The notes below the pieces were generated by a model. The model did not search any database. It worked only from the letters and a program-made list of their open reading frames with translations, and was not told the origin of the DNA. The translations under genes and the position numbers were made by a program. Shown piece after piece: positions 54,946-63,987 of a DNA stretch of 64,000 nt. Origin of the DNA: an uncultured Slackia sp. (GTDB taxonomy: Bacteria > Actinomycetota > Coriobacteriia > Coriobacteriales > Eggerthellaceae); contig NZ_CAKTVX010000002.1 in assembly GCF_934630525.1 (NCBI RefSeq), forward strand, positions 259,117-323,116, read 5' to 3'. Numbering within the stretch: the first letter of the stretch is position 1; every line of letters starts with the position of its first letter.

Positions 54946-55434
54946 CTAAGCCGTAATGTCAACGGTCTTAACATCCACAAGTTTCTGCAGGTCATCAAGC
55001 GATGAGCAAATCTGGCAGCCACGACGGCCGCCTGAATACATAATGGTATCGAACAGAATTGCAGTCTCGTCGATGAACGTGGGGAATACCTTTTTCATGC
55101 CAAGAGGACTGCATCCGCCATGAATATATCCCGTCAAAGGGAGCAGTTCGCGCGACTTGATCATCGCAATGCTCTTCTCTCCCGCCGCCGCAGCCGCCTT
55201 CTTAAGGTTCAGCTCCGCCTCGACAGGAACCATGAACACGTAATGCTCGCCGCTCTTGCCAACGGTCACAAGCGTTTTGAATACCTGGTCGGGATCTTGA
55301 CCCAAAGCCGCAGCAACTTCTACGCCCGAAACCGCAGCTTCGGCGTCGTAAAACAAAACCTCATGCGGCAACCCGGCCGCATCGAACATGCGCATGGCGT
55401 TGGTCTTATCCTGAGCCTTATCGTGCTTCGACAT
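54946..55434 (-). CDS. ybaK: Cys-tRNA(Pro)/Cys-tRNA(Cys) deacylase YbaK/EbsC
   Basis: The 162-residue protein has the INS-domain motifs EVAAALGQDPDQVFKTLV, KKAAAAAGEKSIAMI and GCSPLGMKKVFPTFID with the YbaK-type GYIHGG. It hydrolyses mischarged Cys-tRNA(Pro). The length is typical. It stands alone between the tRNA and the rplJ-rplL operon. Confidence 0.94.
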   Translation of the reverse strand: MSKHDKAQDKTNAMRMFDAAGLPHEVLFYDAEAAVSGVEVAAALGQDPDQVFKTLVTVGKSGEHYVFMVPVEAELNLKKAAAAAGEKSIAMIKSRELLPLTGYIHGGCSPLGMKKVFPTFIDETAILFDTIMYSGGRRGCQICSSLDDLQKLVDVKTVDITA

Positions 55435-55470
55435 AACGGCCTTCTTCCCTGCTCGAGAGAACGTTCTTTT

Positions 55471-55555
55471 GTAGTGCGCTTTGGGATGTGGATACGCAAG
55501 ATTCCGCGCGAGTCAGGACCTGCCCGAAGCGGAGCCACATCCCAAAGCGCACTAC
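55471..55555 (+). repeat. long palindromic element, copy D (no inner hairpin)
   Basis: A perfect 21-bp inverted repeat (ends GTAGTGCGCTTT and AAAGCGCACTAC) encloses AGATTCCGCGCGAG and AGTCAGGACCTGCCCGAAGC. This is the fused form of the two boxes seen in copies A-C at 47.0-47.5 kb. It lies between ybaK and the rplL terminator. Confidence 0.8.
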
Positions 55556-55585
55556 AAAAAAGAGTCGGGACGAATCCCGACTCTT
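55555..55585 (-). terminator. terminator of the rplJ-rplL operon
   Basis: AGAGTCGGGA/TCCCGACTCT forms a 10-bp stem with a 4-base loop, followed by six T on the minus strand. It lies 34 bases after rplL. Confidence 0.93.
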
Positions 55586-55618
55586 CAGAAGTTCGAGCTG
55601 ACATATTGTCAGCATCAA

Positions 55619-55993
55619 TTACTTCAGGGTAACGGCAGCGCCAGCACCCTCGAGCTGAGCCTTGACTTCCTCAGCCTTGTCCTTGGCAACGCCCTCGACG
55701 ACAGCCTTGGGAGCACCCTCGACGACCTCCTTGGCCTCTTTCAGGCCAAGACCGGTGATCTCACGGACAACCTTGATGACAGCGATCTTGTTGTCGCCGA
55801 AGCCCTCGAGGATAACGTCGAACTCAGACTTCTCCTCAGCAGCAGCGCCACCCTCAGCAGGAGCAGCAGCAACAGCGACGGGAGCAGCGGCGGAAACGCC
55901 GAAGGTCTCCTCGATGTCCTTAACGAGCTCGGAAGCCTCGAGCAGGGTCATTTCTTTCAGAGCCTCGATGATCTCTTCACGAGTAACAGCCAT
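55619..55993 (-). CDS. rplL: 50S ribosomal protein L7/L12
   Basis: The 124-residue acidic protein has the N-terminal dimerisation part (REEIIEALKEMTLLEASELV), an alanine-rich hinge and the conserved C-terminal KIAVIKVVREITGLGLKEAK. It forms the ribosomal stalk that recruits translation factors. It lies 88 bases after rplJ in the same operon. Confidence 0.98.
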   Translation of the reverse strand: MAVTREEIIEALKEMTLLEASELVKDIEETFGVSAAAPVAVAAAPAEGGAAAEEKSEFDVILEGFGDNKIAVIKVVREITGLGLKEAKEVVEGAPKAVVEGVAKDKAEEVKAQLEGAGAAVTLK

Positions 55994-56081
55994 GATAGCT
56001 TTCCTTTCAAAGGGGCCATGCGCCCTTGCGCCTGGCCGGATTGTTGAATGTTATGCAGCGCGTTTTACGCTGCGGTTGCAA

Positions 56082-56600
56082 TTAAGCAGCCTTCTGGTCG
56101 GCGACGGCCTTGGTGACCTGAGCCAGACCCTGGGGCACGCCATTGACGCAAACGGCGAGAGCCTTGGCAACACCGTTGATAGCGGCAGCGATGTGGGCGA
56201 GCAGTTCCTCGCGAGAGGGCAGAGAAGCGATAGCCTCGACCTCGGCGGCGGTAACAGCCTTGCCTTCCATCAAGCCACCCTTGATCTCCAGCTTGTCGTT
56301 GCCCTTAGCGAAGTTCTTGACGGCCTTCGCGGCAGCAGCAACGTCCTCACCAGCGAACACGAATGCGCTCGGGCCGTTGAGCATGTCGTCGAGCGTAGGC
56401 AGCTCGGCATCCTCGAGGGCGATGTGCACGAGGGTGTTCTTGTACACCTTCATGGAGGCACCAGCCTCGCGAACGGAACGACGAAGCTCCTGAACCTCCT
56501 TAACGGTCAGGCCGCAGTAATCGACGACCCAGACAGCGCCGGCGTTGCTGAGCTCCTCCTTGATAACGGCGAGAGTCTCTTGATTTTTGACGTTGGGCAT
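56082..56600 (-). CDS. rplJ: 50S ribosomal protein L10
   Basis: The 172-residue protein begins MPNVKNQETLAVIKEELSNA and has WVVDYCGLTVKEVQELRRSV and KVYKNTLVHIAL, typical of L10, the base of the stalk. GGAGG lies about seven bases upstream of the ATG. Expression is expected to be controlled by binding of the L10-L12 complex to its leader. Confidence 0.98.
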   Translation of the reverse strand: MPNVKNQETLAVIKEELSNAGAVWVVDYCGLTVKEVQELRRSVREAGASMKVYKNTLVHIALEDAELPTLDDMLNGPSAFVFAGEDVAAAAKAVKNFAKGNDKLEIKGGLMEGKAVTAAEVEAIASLPSREELLAHIAAAINGVAKALAVCVNGVPQGLAQVTKAVADQKAA

Positions 56601-56604
56601 GAGT

Positions 56605-56815
56605 ACACCTCCTTCTTCTGAAAATCGGGTTCCGCCCCGTGGAGTGGAGCCGTTTCAGAAGAAACAAAAACGGCCCCCGCGTCTCAAAACAGCAGGGGCC
56701 GTCAAAGCAAATCGCTCTTCAGAACCACCTCGGCGGGCCGCATGCGAACATGCGATTGAACCTTTCGGTGCCAGCTGTCTTGGGCAGCGGAACTAACGTG
56801 TAGTTGCGCATCTCT
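56605..56815 (-). ncRNA. ribosomal protein L10 leader
   Basis: Upstream of rplJ the RNA contains GTTCCGCTGCCCAAGACAGC, GGCACCGAAAGGTT and GCCGAGGT, the conserved pieces of L10 leaders. A terminator hairpin follows at 56665-56702. Excess L10-L12 complex would bind and favour termination or reduced translation. Confidence 0.85.
56665..56702 (-). terminator. attenuator terminator in the L10 leader
   Basis: ACGGCCCCTGC/GCGGGGGCCGT is a long GC-rich stem with one mismatch, followed by TTTTTG on the minus strand, about 65 bases before rplJ. Confidence 0.85.
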
Positions 56816-56925
56816 TAAACACGCAAAATGATATTTTACTAAACGAAAATGGCCCGTCAAGGATTAATTTCCCTAACGGACCATCTTCAGAAATGCTTCA
56901 CGAAATCGAGAAGCGCCCAATCGAG

Positions 56926-58887
56926 CTAGGCGGTTTTCTGCTCAGCAGATGCATCACTGCTCGCGGAAGAGCCGGCATCGTCTTTTGCCGCACCGTCGCT
57001 CGCCTTGGCTTCATCGCTTGCCTTAGCGGCATCACTCGAAGAAGCGGCATCGGTCGAGTTCGCCTTCACGCCCTTCGCGGCTTCGATGGACTGCGCCGAG
57101 CACGTGGGATCGCCTTCCACATACTTGAAAGTAATCGTATCGCCCTGCGCGTACTGAACGATTTCGATCATGCCGGGCAACGCGAAGTCGTAAATCTTGC
57201 TGTCGCCCTCGAGCGTCACGTAGAAGTGCGAATTGCCCTCGATCACCGCCGTGGCGATCGTCTTAATGACGCCCGTCGCCTCAAGCGCCGAATCGCTTAC
57301 CGACGACGTATTCGCTGCCGTTCCGTTTGCCGCAATAAGCGACAGGTACGACTTCTGCGTGTCGGCCACCGTGTCGCCAACCGCAACGTTCTGGTAGCTC
57401 TGGATGTCCACCATAGCGTACTTCTTCACCAGGCCCGCGTTGTCCTTCAGCGCCATGAAGTACGTCGGCGTGTTGTTCACATTAATAAGAATGGGGAACG
57501 TCGCCTCGTAACGCAGGTTCTGCACCTGGCCCTCGGCCGATTGCATGGCCGAGCTTTCCGTAGCGCCCGCGCACGAATAGAAGTGCGCTTCGGCGGTGCG
57601 CTGGTTCACCAGCACGAAGCCGACGATCGATTCGTCGCCCGTGGCGGAGGTGACGCCCGTGTACAACCACACGTCATCGTCTTTGGCGATGTAGTTATAG
57701 CCTGCGCTGCCATCGGTGCCCGGAGTGGTTTGCACCACGCCGTTCTGGCCAAGCCAGCTGTTCAGCCAGCCATTGGTGTACTTGCCATGCCAGTTGTACT
57801 GCTGAATGATGAGATTCGCGGGGTACACATGGTCGACCCACTGGGGCACATCTTCAACCGCCACATCTTGGCACTCGCCCGTCGACGCATTCACGAGCAC
57901 GGCGCGCGACACGGTCTCGCCGCCGAACAGGCCAATCGTGAAGTCGCGCACCGGGCAAATCCACCATGCGTTGCCGTCGTCGTCGATCTCGAACGACTTC
58001 TCACCGAACATATAGAAGGGGTACTTGAGCTGCACATAGCGGTCGATGTTGCGCGCCAGAGGCTCGCTTTCGGAATACTTGATCGCATGCTCGCTATCGA
58101 GGCGCACGACCTGGGCGTCCTGCGAGGTCATATCGACAATGACATATGCGGGAATGCCCTGCTCGCGATTCTGCAGCCACTTGAACAGGTCGGCGTAGCC
58201 AAGCGGGCTCACGCGCACCGGATGGTTTTGGTAGTTGATCTGGCTATAGGTAGGCGCAATCTCGAACTGGCTTACCAGGTCGGACATGCTGCCCATGGTT
58301 CGATTGCCCAAAAGCATAGCCGAATCGCGGTCGATAACGGGGATTTCGTCGTAGTTGACCTCCTGGATGTCCTGCGTGAACTCGTCGTCGGCAGGAACCA
58401 GAATGTTGGCGTACTTCTGAGCATTGCCCGGGAAGAACGACAGCGACAGAAGCGTGCCTACCGCAACAAGCGCGACGACGGCAACGGGAATCCATGCAAG
58501 CGTATCGAACGTTTTCGCCTTCGCCTTAGAGACGCCCACTTTCGCCGATCCGTGCTTGCACGCGTGCGCGCGAGCGCGGAAGAACAAGAACAGCGGCAGC
58601 AAAATGAAAATGCCAATGAACATCCACGTGTCCATCGAGTGGATGTTGATGGGCGGATGGAACCACCAATACGCCACAGCAAGCACGATAACCGCGATAA
58701 TGGCGCAGGCGATCATCGCCTTTTTGCCCATGGTCGCGAATTTGTCTTTCATTTTGTTGAGCTCTTCATTGGTGTTGAATTCAACCTGCGGTGCGCTCTG
58801 CTGCGAGCCGCCGCCTGAAAAACCGCCCCCTACACCAAATGGGTCGTCGCCGAAAATAGCGGCGAACGGGTTCTGGTTGCCAGCCAT
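56926..58887 (-). CDS. large membrane protein of unknown function
   Basis: The 653-residue protein has a glycine-rich N-terminus, then three hydrophobic segments near residues 57-72, 86-104 and 131-151. About 400 residues of predicted extracytoplasmic domain follow, rich in aromatic residues. The last ~55 residues are low-complexity Ala/Ser/Asp/Lys. No known domain is apparent; CvpA or a sensor kinase are not supported. A complete frame with AAAGGC 6-7 bases upstream of the ATG, long and free of stops, makes it a real gene. It is transcribed alone after acnA's terminator, on the same strand. Confidence 0.8.
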   Translation of the reverse strand: MAGNQNPFAAIFGDDPFGVGGGFSGGGSQQSAPQVEFNTNEELNKMKDKFATMGKKAMIACAIIAVIVLAVAYWWFHPPINIHSMDTWMFIGIFILLPLFLFFRARAHACKHGSAKVGVSKAKAKTFDTLAWIPVAVVALVAVGTLLSLSFFPGNAQKYANILVPADDEFTQDIQEVNYDEIPVIDRDSAMLLGNRTMGSMSDLVSQFEIAPTYSQINYQNHPVRVSPLGYADLFKWLQNREQGIPAYVIVDMTSQDAQVVRLDSEHAIKYSESEPLARNIDRYVQLKYPFYMFGEKSFEIDDDGNAWWICPVRDFTIGLFGGETVSRAVLVNASTGECQDVAVEDVPQWVDHVYPANLIIQQYNWHGKYTNGWLNSWLGQNGVVQTTPGTDGSAGYNYIAKDDDVWLYTGVTSATGDESIVGFVLVNQRTAEAHFYSCAGATESSAMQSAEGQVQNLRYEATFPILINVNNTPTYFMALKDNAGLVKKYAMVDIQSYQNVAVGDTVADTQKSYLSLIAANGTAANTSSVSDSALEATGVIKTIATAVIEGNSHFYVTLEGDSKIYDFALPGMIEIVQYAQGDTITFKYVEGDPTCSAQSIEAAKGVKANSTDAASSSDAAKASDEAKASDGAAKDDAGSSASSDASAEQKTA

Positions 58888-58957
58888 GAAATGCCTTTCT
58901 CATCGTATTCGGGCCTTCCCTTTTCCGCCCGAAAAATCAACGCGCGCCTTTGCATAC

Positions 58958-58990
58958 AAAAAGCGGCCGCGCCAAAACCGGCACGGCCGC
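58958..58990 (-). terminator. terminator downstream of acnA
   Basis: GCGGCCG and CGGCCGC pair, extended by GCC/GGC after one mismatch, with a 4-6 base loop. Five T follow on the minus strand. Confidence 0.88.
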
Positions 58991-59041
58991 CTGAATGCAG
59001 TCTTGCATGGACGAATCAGGCGCGAAGCCCCACGTCAAGTT

Positions 59042-61690
59042 CTACGCAAGCTGGCGAAGCACGTATTGCAGAATTCCGCCATGAGCCATGTATGCGCCTT
59101 CAGTAGGTGTGTCCACCCTTACTATAGCGTGAAACTTCACCGTTTCGCCGTCCTGTTTTGAAGCTGAAACGTTCACTTCGCGCGGATTGGGCATGCTCGG
59201 CTCGCCGGCGCCGAAATCGACCGGCTCAATGGCAAAGGTTTCCGTGCCATCGAGGCCCAACGTTTCGGCATTTTCGCCCTCGTGGAACTGCAGCGGCAAA
59301 ATGCCCATGCCCACCAGGTTCGAACGGTGAATGCGCTCGAAGCTTTCGGCAATAACGGCGCGCACGCCCAACAGCAACGGCGCCTTCGCAGCCCAGTCGC
59401 GCGACGATCCGCTGCCATACATCTTGCCCGCGAGCACCACCAAGGGCACGCCCGCCGCAGCATAGCTTTGCGACGCATCGAAAATCGACGTGATCTCGCC
59501 CGTTTCGAAGTCGCGCGTCCATCCGCCCGACTTGCCTTCCGCCAACAGGTTCTTCAGCTTAATGTTCGCGAAGCCGCCACGCGCCATAACCTCGTGGTTG
59601 CCGCGACGCGAACCGTAGGTGTTGAACATAACCGGGTCGACCCCACGCTCGGCCAAATATTTCGCGGCGGGCGAATCGGAAGCGATGCTGCCAGCAGGCG
59701 AAATATGGTCGGTCGTGATGAAGTCGCCCAAATTCGCAAGCACGCGCGCGCCAGAAATGGGCGCGAAGCCCTCGACGGCCTTGCCCATGCCATCGAAATA
59801 CGGAGCGCGGCGCACATACGTGGAGTCTTCATCCCACACGAAAATGTCGCCCTCGGGAGCCTCGAGTTCCTGCCATGCCTGCGTGCCGCTGTATAGGCCT
59901 TCGGCACCCGCATCGAACAATTCCGCCGTAACGAATTCGTCCATAAGCGCAGCGATTTCGGCATCACTCGGCCAAATGTCGCGCAGGAACACGTCGTTGC
60001 CATCGCCATCGGTGCCAAGCGGCTGGGTCTCGAAATCGAAGTCCATGGTGCCCGCCATAGCGTAGGCGACAACCGAAGCCGGCGCGCACAGGAAGTTCTG
60101 CGACACGTCGGGCGAAATGCGTCCGTCGAAGTTACGATTGCCGGAAAGCACGCTCGTCAGCTCAATGTCGCCAGCGACCTCGTGCATCTCGGGCCACACA
60201 GGGCCAGAGTTGCCAATGCAGCTCATGCAGCCGAAACCGCATGTCGCGAAGCCGAGCTCAGCGAGGGGCTGCGCCAGGCCGGCACGCTCGAGCATAAGCT
60301 GGGTCGCGTGCGAACCCGGAGCCATCACGCGCTTCACCCAAGGCTTGGCAAGCAGGCCGCGCTCGCAGGCATGCTTGGCAACCAGGCCGCATGCGAGCAT
60401 CATGGCGGGGTCGGTTGCGGTCGTGCAGCTCGTGACCGCAGCAATCGCGATAGCCCCATGAGTCAATTCGTATTCGCTGCCCATGAAATTCACCGCAACG
60501 CGCTTGTCCATATCGAGGTTGCGGTCGGCGCAAATCGCATCGAAGCGCGAGCGGGCATCGCTGCGGGCAAAGCGGTCATGCGGACGGCTCGGGCCCGCGA
60601 GCGAGCACTCAACTTCGCTCAAATTCAGCTCGAGCACCTCGGAGTACACGCGCGATGCGCCATCGTTCCACATGCCCTGGGCCTTCGCATAAGCCTCGAC
60701 GAGCGCAACCTGTTCCTTATCGCGGCCCGTAAGCAGCAGATATTCAAGCGTGCGATCGTCAACCGGGAACAGCGTGCACGTGCAGCCGTATTCGGGAGTC
60801 ATGTTCGCGATGCAGGCGCGCTGCGTCGCCGAAAGCGTAGCAACGCCATCGCCGAAGCATTCGACGAACTTGCCCACCACGCCTTTCGCGCGCAGCATCT
60901 GCGCGAACGTGAGCGCGGCGTCCATGGCCGATACGCCATCGCGCAGCTCGCCCGTCAAATGAACGCCCACGACCTGCGGCACGAGCGTCGTAATGGGCTG
61001 GCCGAGCGCCGCAGCTTCAGCTTCGATGCCGCCCACGCCCCAGGAAAGCACGCCAATGCCATTTGCCGTGGTGGTATGAGAGTCGGTACCCACAACGGTA
61101 TCGAAGTAGGCGAGCTCGCCGGCGTCGGTCGCCTTCGTCATAACGCCACGCGCAAAACGCTCGACGTTGATCTGGTGGCAGATGCCCGATCCGGGAGGAA
61201 CGATGCGCACGTTCTGGAACGACGACTGCGCCCACTTCAAGAAGCGATAGCGTTCGCCGTTGCGCTTGAATTCCATATCCATGTTCTTCTCAAGAGCATC
61301 GGCGCAGCAAGCCGTATCGGCGATAACCGAATGGTCGATTACCAAATCGAGCGGGATTTGCGGATTAATGCGCGCGGGATCGGCGCCCAAATCGCGCGCA
61401 GCTTCGCGCATCACGGCCAAGTCAACGAACACCGGCACGCCAGTGAAATCTTGCAACAGAACGCGAGCGGGCATGTATTCAATTTCGCCGCCCTGAACGC
61501 CCTGCGTGCCGGCGTCGACAATGCGCTTCGCATAGAGCTCACGGGCATCGGCGTCGTCGACATTGCGCAGCACGTTTTCGAGCAGAATACGCAACGAATG
61601 CGGCAGCGCTTCGACCCCTTCGACATGCGACGTGCCGCATACCTCGAAATCGTTATCCCCCACGTGCAAGGTTTGCGTCTGAACGCTCAT
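59042..61690 (-). CDS. acnA: aconitate hydratase A
   Basis: The 882-residue enzyme isomerises citrate to isocitrate. Motifs include VVGTDSHTTTANGIGVLSWG and AAVTSCTTATDPAMMLA with the first cluster cysteine. CGFGCMSCIGNSG supplies the other two cysteines of the [4Fe-4S] cluster. SYAAAGVPLVVLAGKMYGSG and SRDWAAKAP are in the swivel domain. I chose the ATG at 61690 (MSVQTQTLHVG) over one five codons upstream. It follows the isocitrate dehydrogenase gene on the same strand by about 100 bases. Confidence 0.97.
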   Translation of the reverse strand: MSVQTQTLHVGDNDFEVCGTSHVEGVEALPHSLRILLENVLRNVDDADARELYAKRIVDAGTQGVQGGEIEYMPARVLLQDFTGVPVFVDLAVMREAARDLGADPARINPQIPLDLVIDHSVIADTACCADALEKNMDMEFKRNGERYRFLKWAQSSFQNVRIVPPGSGICHQINVERFARGVMTKATDAGELAYFDTVVGTDSHTTTANGIGVLSWGVGGIEAEAAALGQPITTLVPQVVGVHLTGELRDGVSAMDAALTFAQMLRAKGVVGKFVECFGDGVATLSATQRACIANMTPEYGCTCTLFPVDDRTLEYLLLTGRDKEQVALVEAYAKAQGMWNDGASRVYSEVLELNLSEVECSLAGPSRPHDRFARSDARSRFDAICADRNLDMDKRVAVNFMGSEYELTHGAIAIAAVTSCTTATDPAMMLACGLVAKHACERGLLAKPWVKRVMAPGSHATQLMLERAGLAQPLAELGFATCGFGCMSCIGNSGPVWPEMHEVAGDIELTSVLSGNRNFDGRISPDVSQNFLCAPASVVAYAMAGTMDFDFETQPLGTDGDGNDVFLRDIWPSDAEIAALMDEFVTAELFDAGAEGLYSGTQAWQELEAPEGDIFVWDEDSTYVRRAPYFDGMGKAVEGFAPISGARVLANLGDFITTDHISPAGSIASDSPAAKYLAERGVDPVMFNTYGSRRGNHEVMARGGFANIKLKNLLAEGKSGGWTRDFETGEITSIFDASQSYAAAGVPLVVLAGKMYGSGSSRDWAAKAPLLLGVRAVIAESFERIHRSNLVGMGILPLQFHEGENAETLGLDGTETFAIEPVDFGAGEPSMPNPREVNVSASKQDGETVKFHAIVRVDTPTEGAYMAHGGILQYVLRQLA

Positions 61691-61792
61691 TAGCAACACA
61701 CCCATTCATCAAACAACTTTGCCGCGCATGCGCGGCCTCTTCGAACGCAAATGCGCGAGCCGCAATACGACCCGCACATCATAAGGACTAAC

Positions 61793-62881
61793 CTACAACG
61801 CGGCAATGAGCGCGTCGGTGAATTCCGTGCACGAGCACGCAGGTTTCGAGCTGCCCGTGACCTTGCGAATGTCGCCCGTCAAATGCTCGCCTTCCGCATA
61901 CACCTTGGCGATGGCGGCACGAATCTTCTGGGCAACCTCGGGCTCGCCAATGTAATCGAGCATCATGGCCGCAGAAAGAATTTGCGCCGTAGGATTGCAG
62001 ATATTCTTGCCCGCAATATCGGGCGCGCTGCCGTGAACGGCCTCGAACACGGCGTAATCGTCGCCGATATTCGCACCCGGAGCAATGCCCAGGCCACCCA
62101 CAAGGCCGGCGCACAAGTCGCTCGCGATGTCGCCATACAAGTTCGGGAACACGATGACATCGAACTGGCTGGGGTCGGTAACCAGGTTCATGCAGAACGC
62201 GTCGATGATGCGGTCGTCAAACGCAATGCGTCCTTCGTAATCGGCCGCGACCTTGCGCGCTTCTTTCAGGAACAGACCGTCGGAAAACTTCATGATGTTC
62301 GCCTTGTGCGCGGCGGTCACCTTTTCGCGGCCATGCTTTTCAGCATAATCGAACGCGAAGCGAACAATGCGGTCGGAGCCGGTAATCGAAATCGGCTTAA
62401 TGGAAATGCCCGAATCGGGACGAATCACGCCCGCGACTTCAGCAGCGCAAAAATCGATGAGGCGCTTCGCTTCGGGCGTTCCCTCTTCGAATTCGATGCC
62501 GGCATAGAGGTCTTCGGAGTTCTCACGAACAATAACGAGGTCGACATCCTCGTAACGCCCGCCCGCACCAGGAATCGAGAGCACAGGGCGAAGGTTCACA
62601 TACAAATCGAGCGATTTACGAAGCGCCACGTTCACGCTGCGGAAGCCCGTGCCCACGGGGGTAGTAATAGGGCCCTTGATGGCGACTTTATTGCGCTTCA
62701 CGGCCTCGATAGTCGATTCCGGCAGCGGAGAGCCACCGGTCTTTTCCATAACAGCAGCGCCAGCTTCGGCAACTTCCCATTCAATATCGGCGCCAGCCGC
62801 CTCAACAACGCGTTGCATAGCGGCAGAGGTCTCAATTCCGATGCCATCACCTGGGATGAGCGTAATAGTGTGCTTTGCCAC
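61793..62881 (-). CDS. icd: NAD-type isocitrate dehydrogenase
   Basis: The 362-residue enzyme belongs to the isocitrate/isopropylmalate dehydrogenase family. It has LIPGDGIGIETSAAM, KGPITTPVGTGFRSVNVALR, LDLYVNLRPV, DLVIVRENSEDLYAG, KANIMKFSDGLF and APDIAGKNICNPTA. The TTPVG...RS.N..LR form favours isocitrate over isopropylmalate, though this should be tested. The GTG at 62881 gives the standard N-terminus with AAAGG 11 bases upstream. With acnA it makes 2-oxoglutarate for glutamate synthesis. Confidence 0.9.
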   Translation of the reverse strand: MAKHTITLIPGDGIGIETSAAMQRVVEAAGADIEWEVAEAGAAVMEKTGGSPLPESTIEAVKRNKVAIKGPITTPVGTGFRSVNVALRKSLDLYVNLRPVLSIPGAGGRYEDVDLVIVRENSEDLYAGIEFEEGTPEAKRLIDFCAAEVAGVIRPDSGISIKPISITGSDRIVRFAFDYAEKHGREKVTAAHKANIMKFSDGLFLKEARKVAADYEGRIAFDDRIIDAFCMNLVTDPSQFDVIVFPNLYGDIASDLCAGLVGGLGIAPGANIGDDYAVFEAVHGSAPDIAGKNICNPTAQILSAAMMLDYIGEPEVAQKIRAAIAKVYAEGEHLTGDIRKVTGSSKPACSCTEFTDALIAAL

Positions 62882-63063
62882 GATGAACACCTTTCCATTA
62901 TCGCGCGGCCGCAAGAACAACGGCGGGCGCATAATTCACGCTTCACAAGTCTCGCCATCATACCATGCCTTTGTTACGCGTCGATTAATTGCACCGAGGC
63001 GTCGATGAGCGGCACGCGGGAGCCATGCAAACCATTTTGGACTGCCGTTTAAGAAGGGGCTCC

Positions 63064-63098
63064 AAAAACAAACGAGACACCCCGAAGGATGTCTCGTT
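63064..63098 (-). terminator. terminator of the HEAT-like gene
   Basis: AACGAGACA/TGTCTCGTT forms a 9-bp stem with a 10-base loop, followed by TTTGTTTTTGG on the minus strand, 6 bases past the stop codon. Confidence 0.88.
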
Positions 63099-63103
63099 GG
63101 CAT

Positions 63104-63712
63104 TTACGAAAGGTTCTCAACAATTTGAGCGGCACGCTTCTTCAGCACGCCCCTACCACTTTTGGCATCGAAAGCCATGCGGGATTTCAGTTCCTCGGCG
63201 ACCTCATCGGCAAGCTTGCCCTCGGAGAACGCGATAACAGCGACAAGCATTTCCTGGAATTCGACGTCACCGTGATAGCACTGGATGGCTTCGTCGATAA
63301 GGGGCCAAACCTTCTGGCTGCGGTTTTCGGTGGTGGCGCCCAGGCGACACAGGAATCGCATAGCGGCCAAATGGAGCGGACCTGAATCTTCATCAAACAG
63401 CGCGCTCTCGGCACCCGGGATTGCCTTGTCGCACAGACGAGACTCAACGCCAACTATGCTCGTAAGAATATCGAGGCACTCCCAACGGGTCTGTGCTTCG
63501 GGACGGGTAAGCGCATCGACAAACACATTCGAATACTCGGCCAATGCCTCGGGCTTCATAGATGCGGCGACCGAAAGCGTCGAAGCGGCCGCTTGCCTCT
63601 TGCGACGAGAGGAACCCTCAAGATCAGCGATAAGGGCATTCAGCGCCTCAGGCGTTTCGAGGGCAACTTGAGCGTAAAGGGCACGCTGTTCCTTGATAGA
63701 GGAATCGGCCAT
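63104..63712 (-). CDS. HEAT-repeat-like helical protein of unknown function
   Basis: The 202-residue protein begins MADSSIKEQRALYAQVALET. It has repeated helical pairs such as EALNALIADLEGSSRRKRQA, VFVDALTRPEAQTRWECLDI and PLHLAAMRFLCRLGAT, which suggest an alpha-solenoid. There is no catalytic motif. The ATG at 63712 is chosen over a start 21 codons upstream because the extra residues are not helical-repeat-like. It is probably a scaffold protein; its partner is unknown. Confidence 0.75.
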   Translation of the reverse strand: MADSSIKEQRALYAQVALETPEALNALIADLEGSSRRKRQAAASTLSVAASMKPEALAEYSNVFVDALTRPEAQTRWECLDILTSIVGVESRLCDKAIPGAESALFDEDSGPLHLAAMRFLCRLGATTENRSQKVWPLIDEAIQCYHGDVEFQEMLVAVIAFSEGKLADEVAEELKSRMAFDAKSGRGVLKKRAAQIVENLS

Positions 63713-63827
63713 AGAGATATCAACTCTTTCCTGGTAATGAGATGGGCGCAATAACGCCAGAATGAATACGCTCATATGATACAGCGCAACTCACGTATCC
63801 CGAAAAACCACCCAACAAGAAACATAA

Positions 63828-63850
63828 ACCTGTTAAATGCTCGCAGCGTT
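63828..63850. repeat. 23-bp element, copy 2
   Basis: Identical to 35002-35024 over 23 bases and in the same orientation, here about 115 bases upstream of the HEAT-like gene. Confidence 0.6.
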
Positions 63851-63952
63851 TTACCGGTTTAAAGAAGGCGGCTGGGCGAGCGCAAGCCGGACGGCCACAG
63901 CGCCCAAGAACAATCGCGCCCAACGGGTCCGCTTTTCCGTCTAGGGGCAAAC

Positions 63953-63987
63953 AAAAAGAGGGGCCCGCCGTCTCCGGCGGGCCCCTC
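63953..63987 (-). terminator. terminator of a minus-strand gene beyond the right edge
   Basis: GAGGGGCCCGCCG/CGGCGGGCCCCTC is a perfect 13-bp stem with loop TCTC, followed by five T on the minus strand. The gene it serves lies outside the window. Confidence 0.9.

Noticed and set aside
55320..55632. Frames across the ybaK-rplL gap
   Set aside because: They overlap ybaK and run through the 21-bp palindrome and the terminator. There is no start with a ribosome-binding site.
61793..62881. 3-isopropylmalate dehydrogenase (LeuB)
   Set aside because: The TTPVGTGFRSVNVALR substrate loop and the neighbouring acnA favour isocitrate dehydrogenase, and no leuCD genes are nearby.
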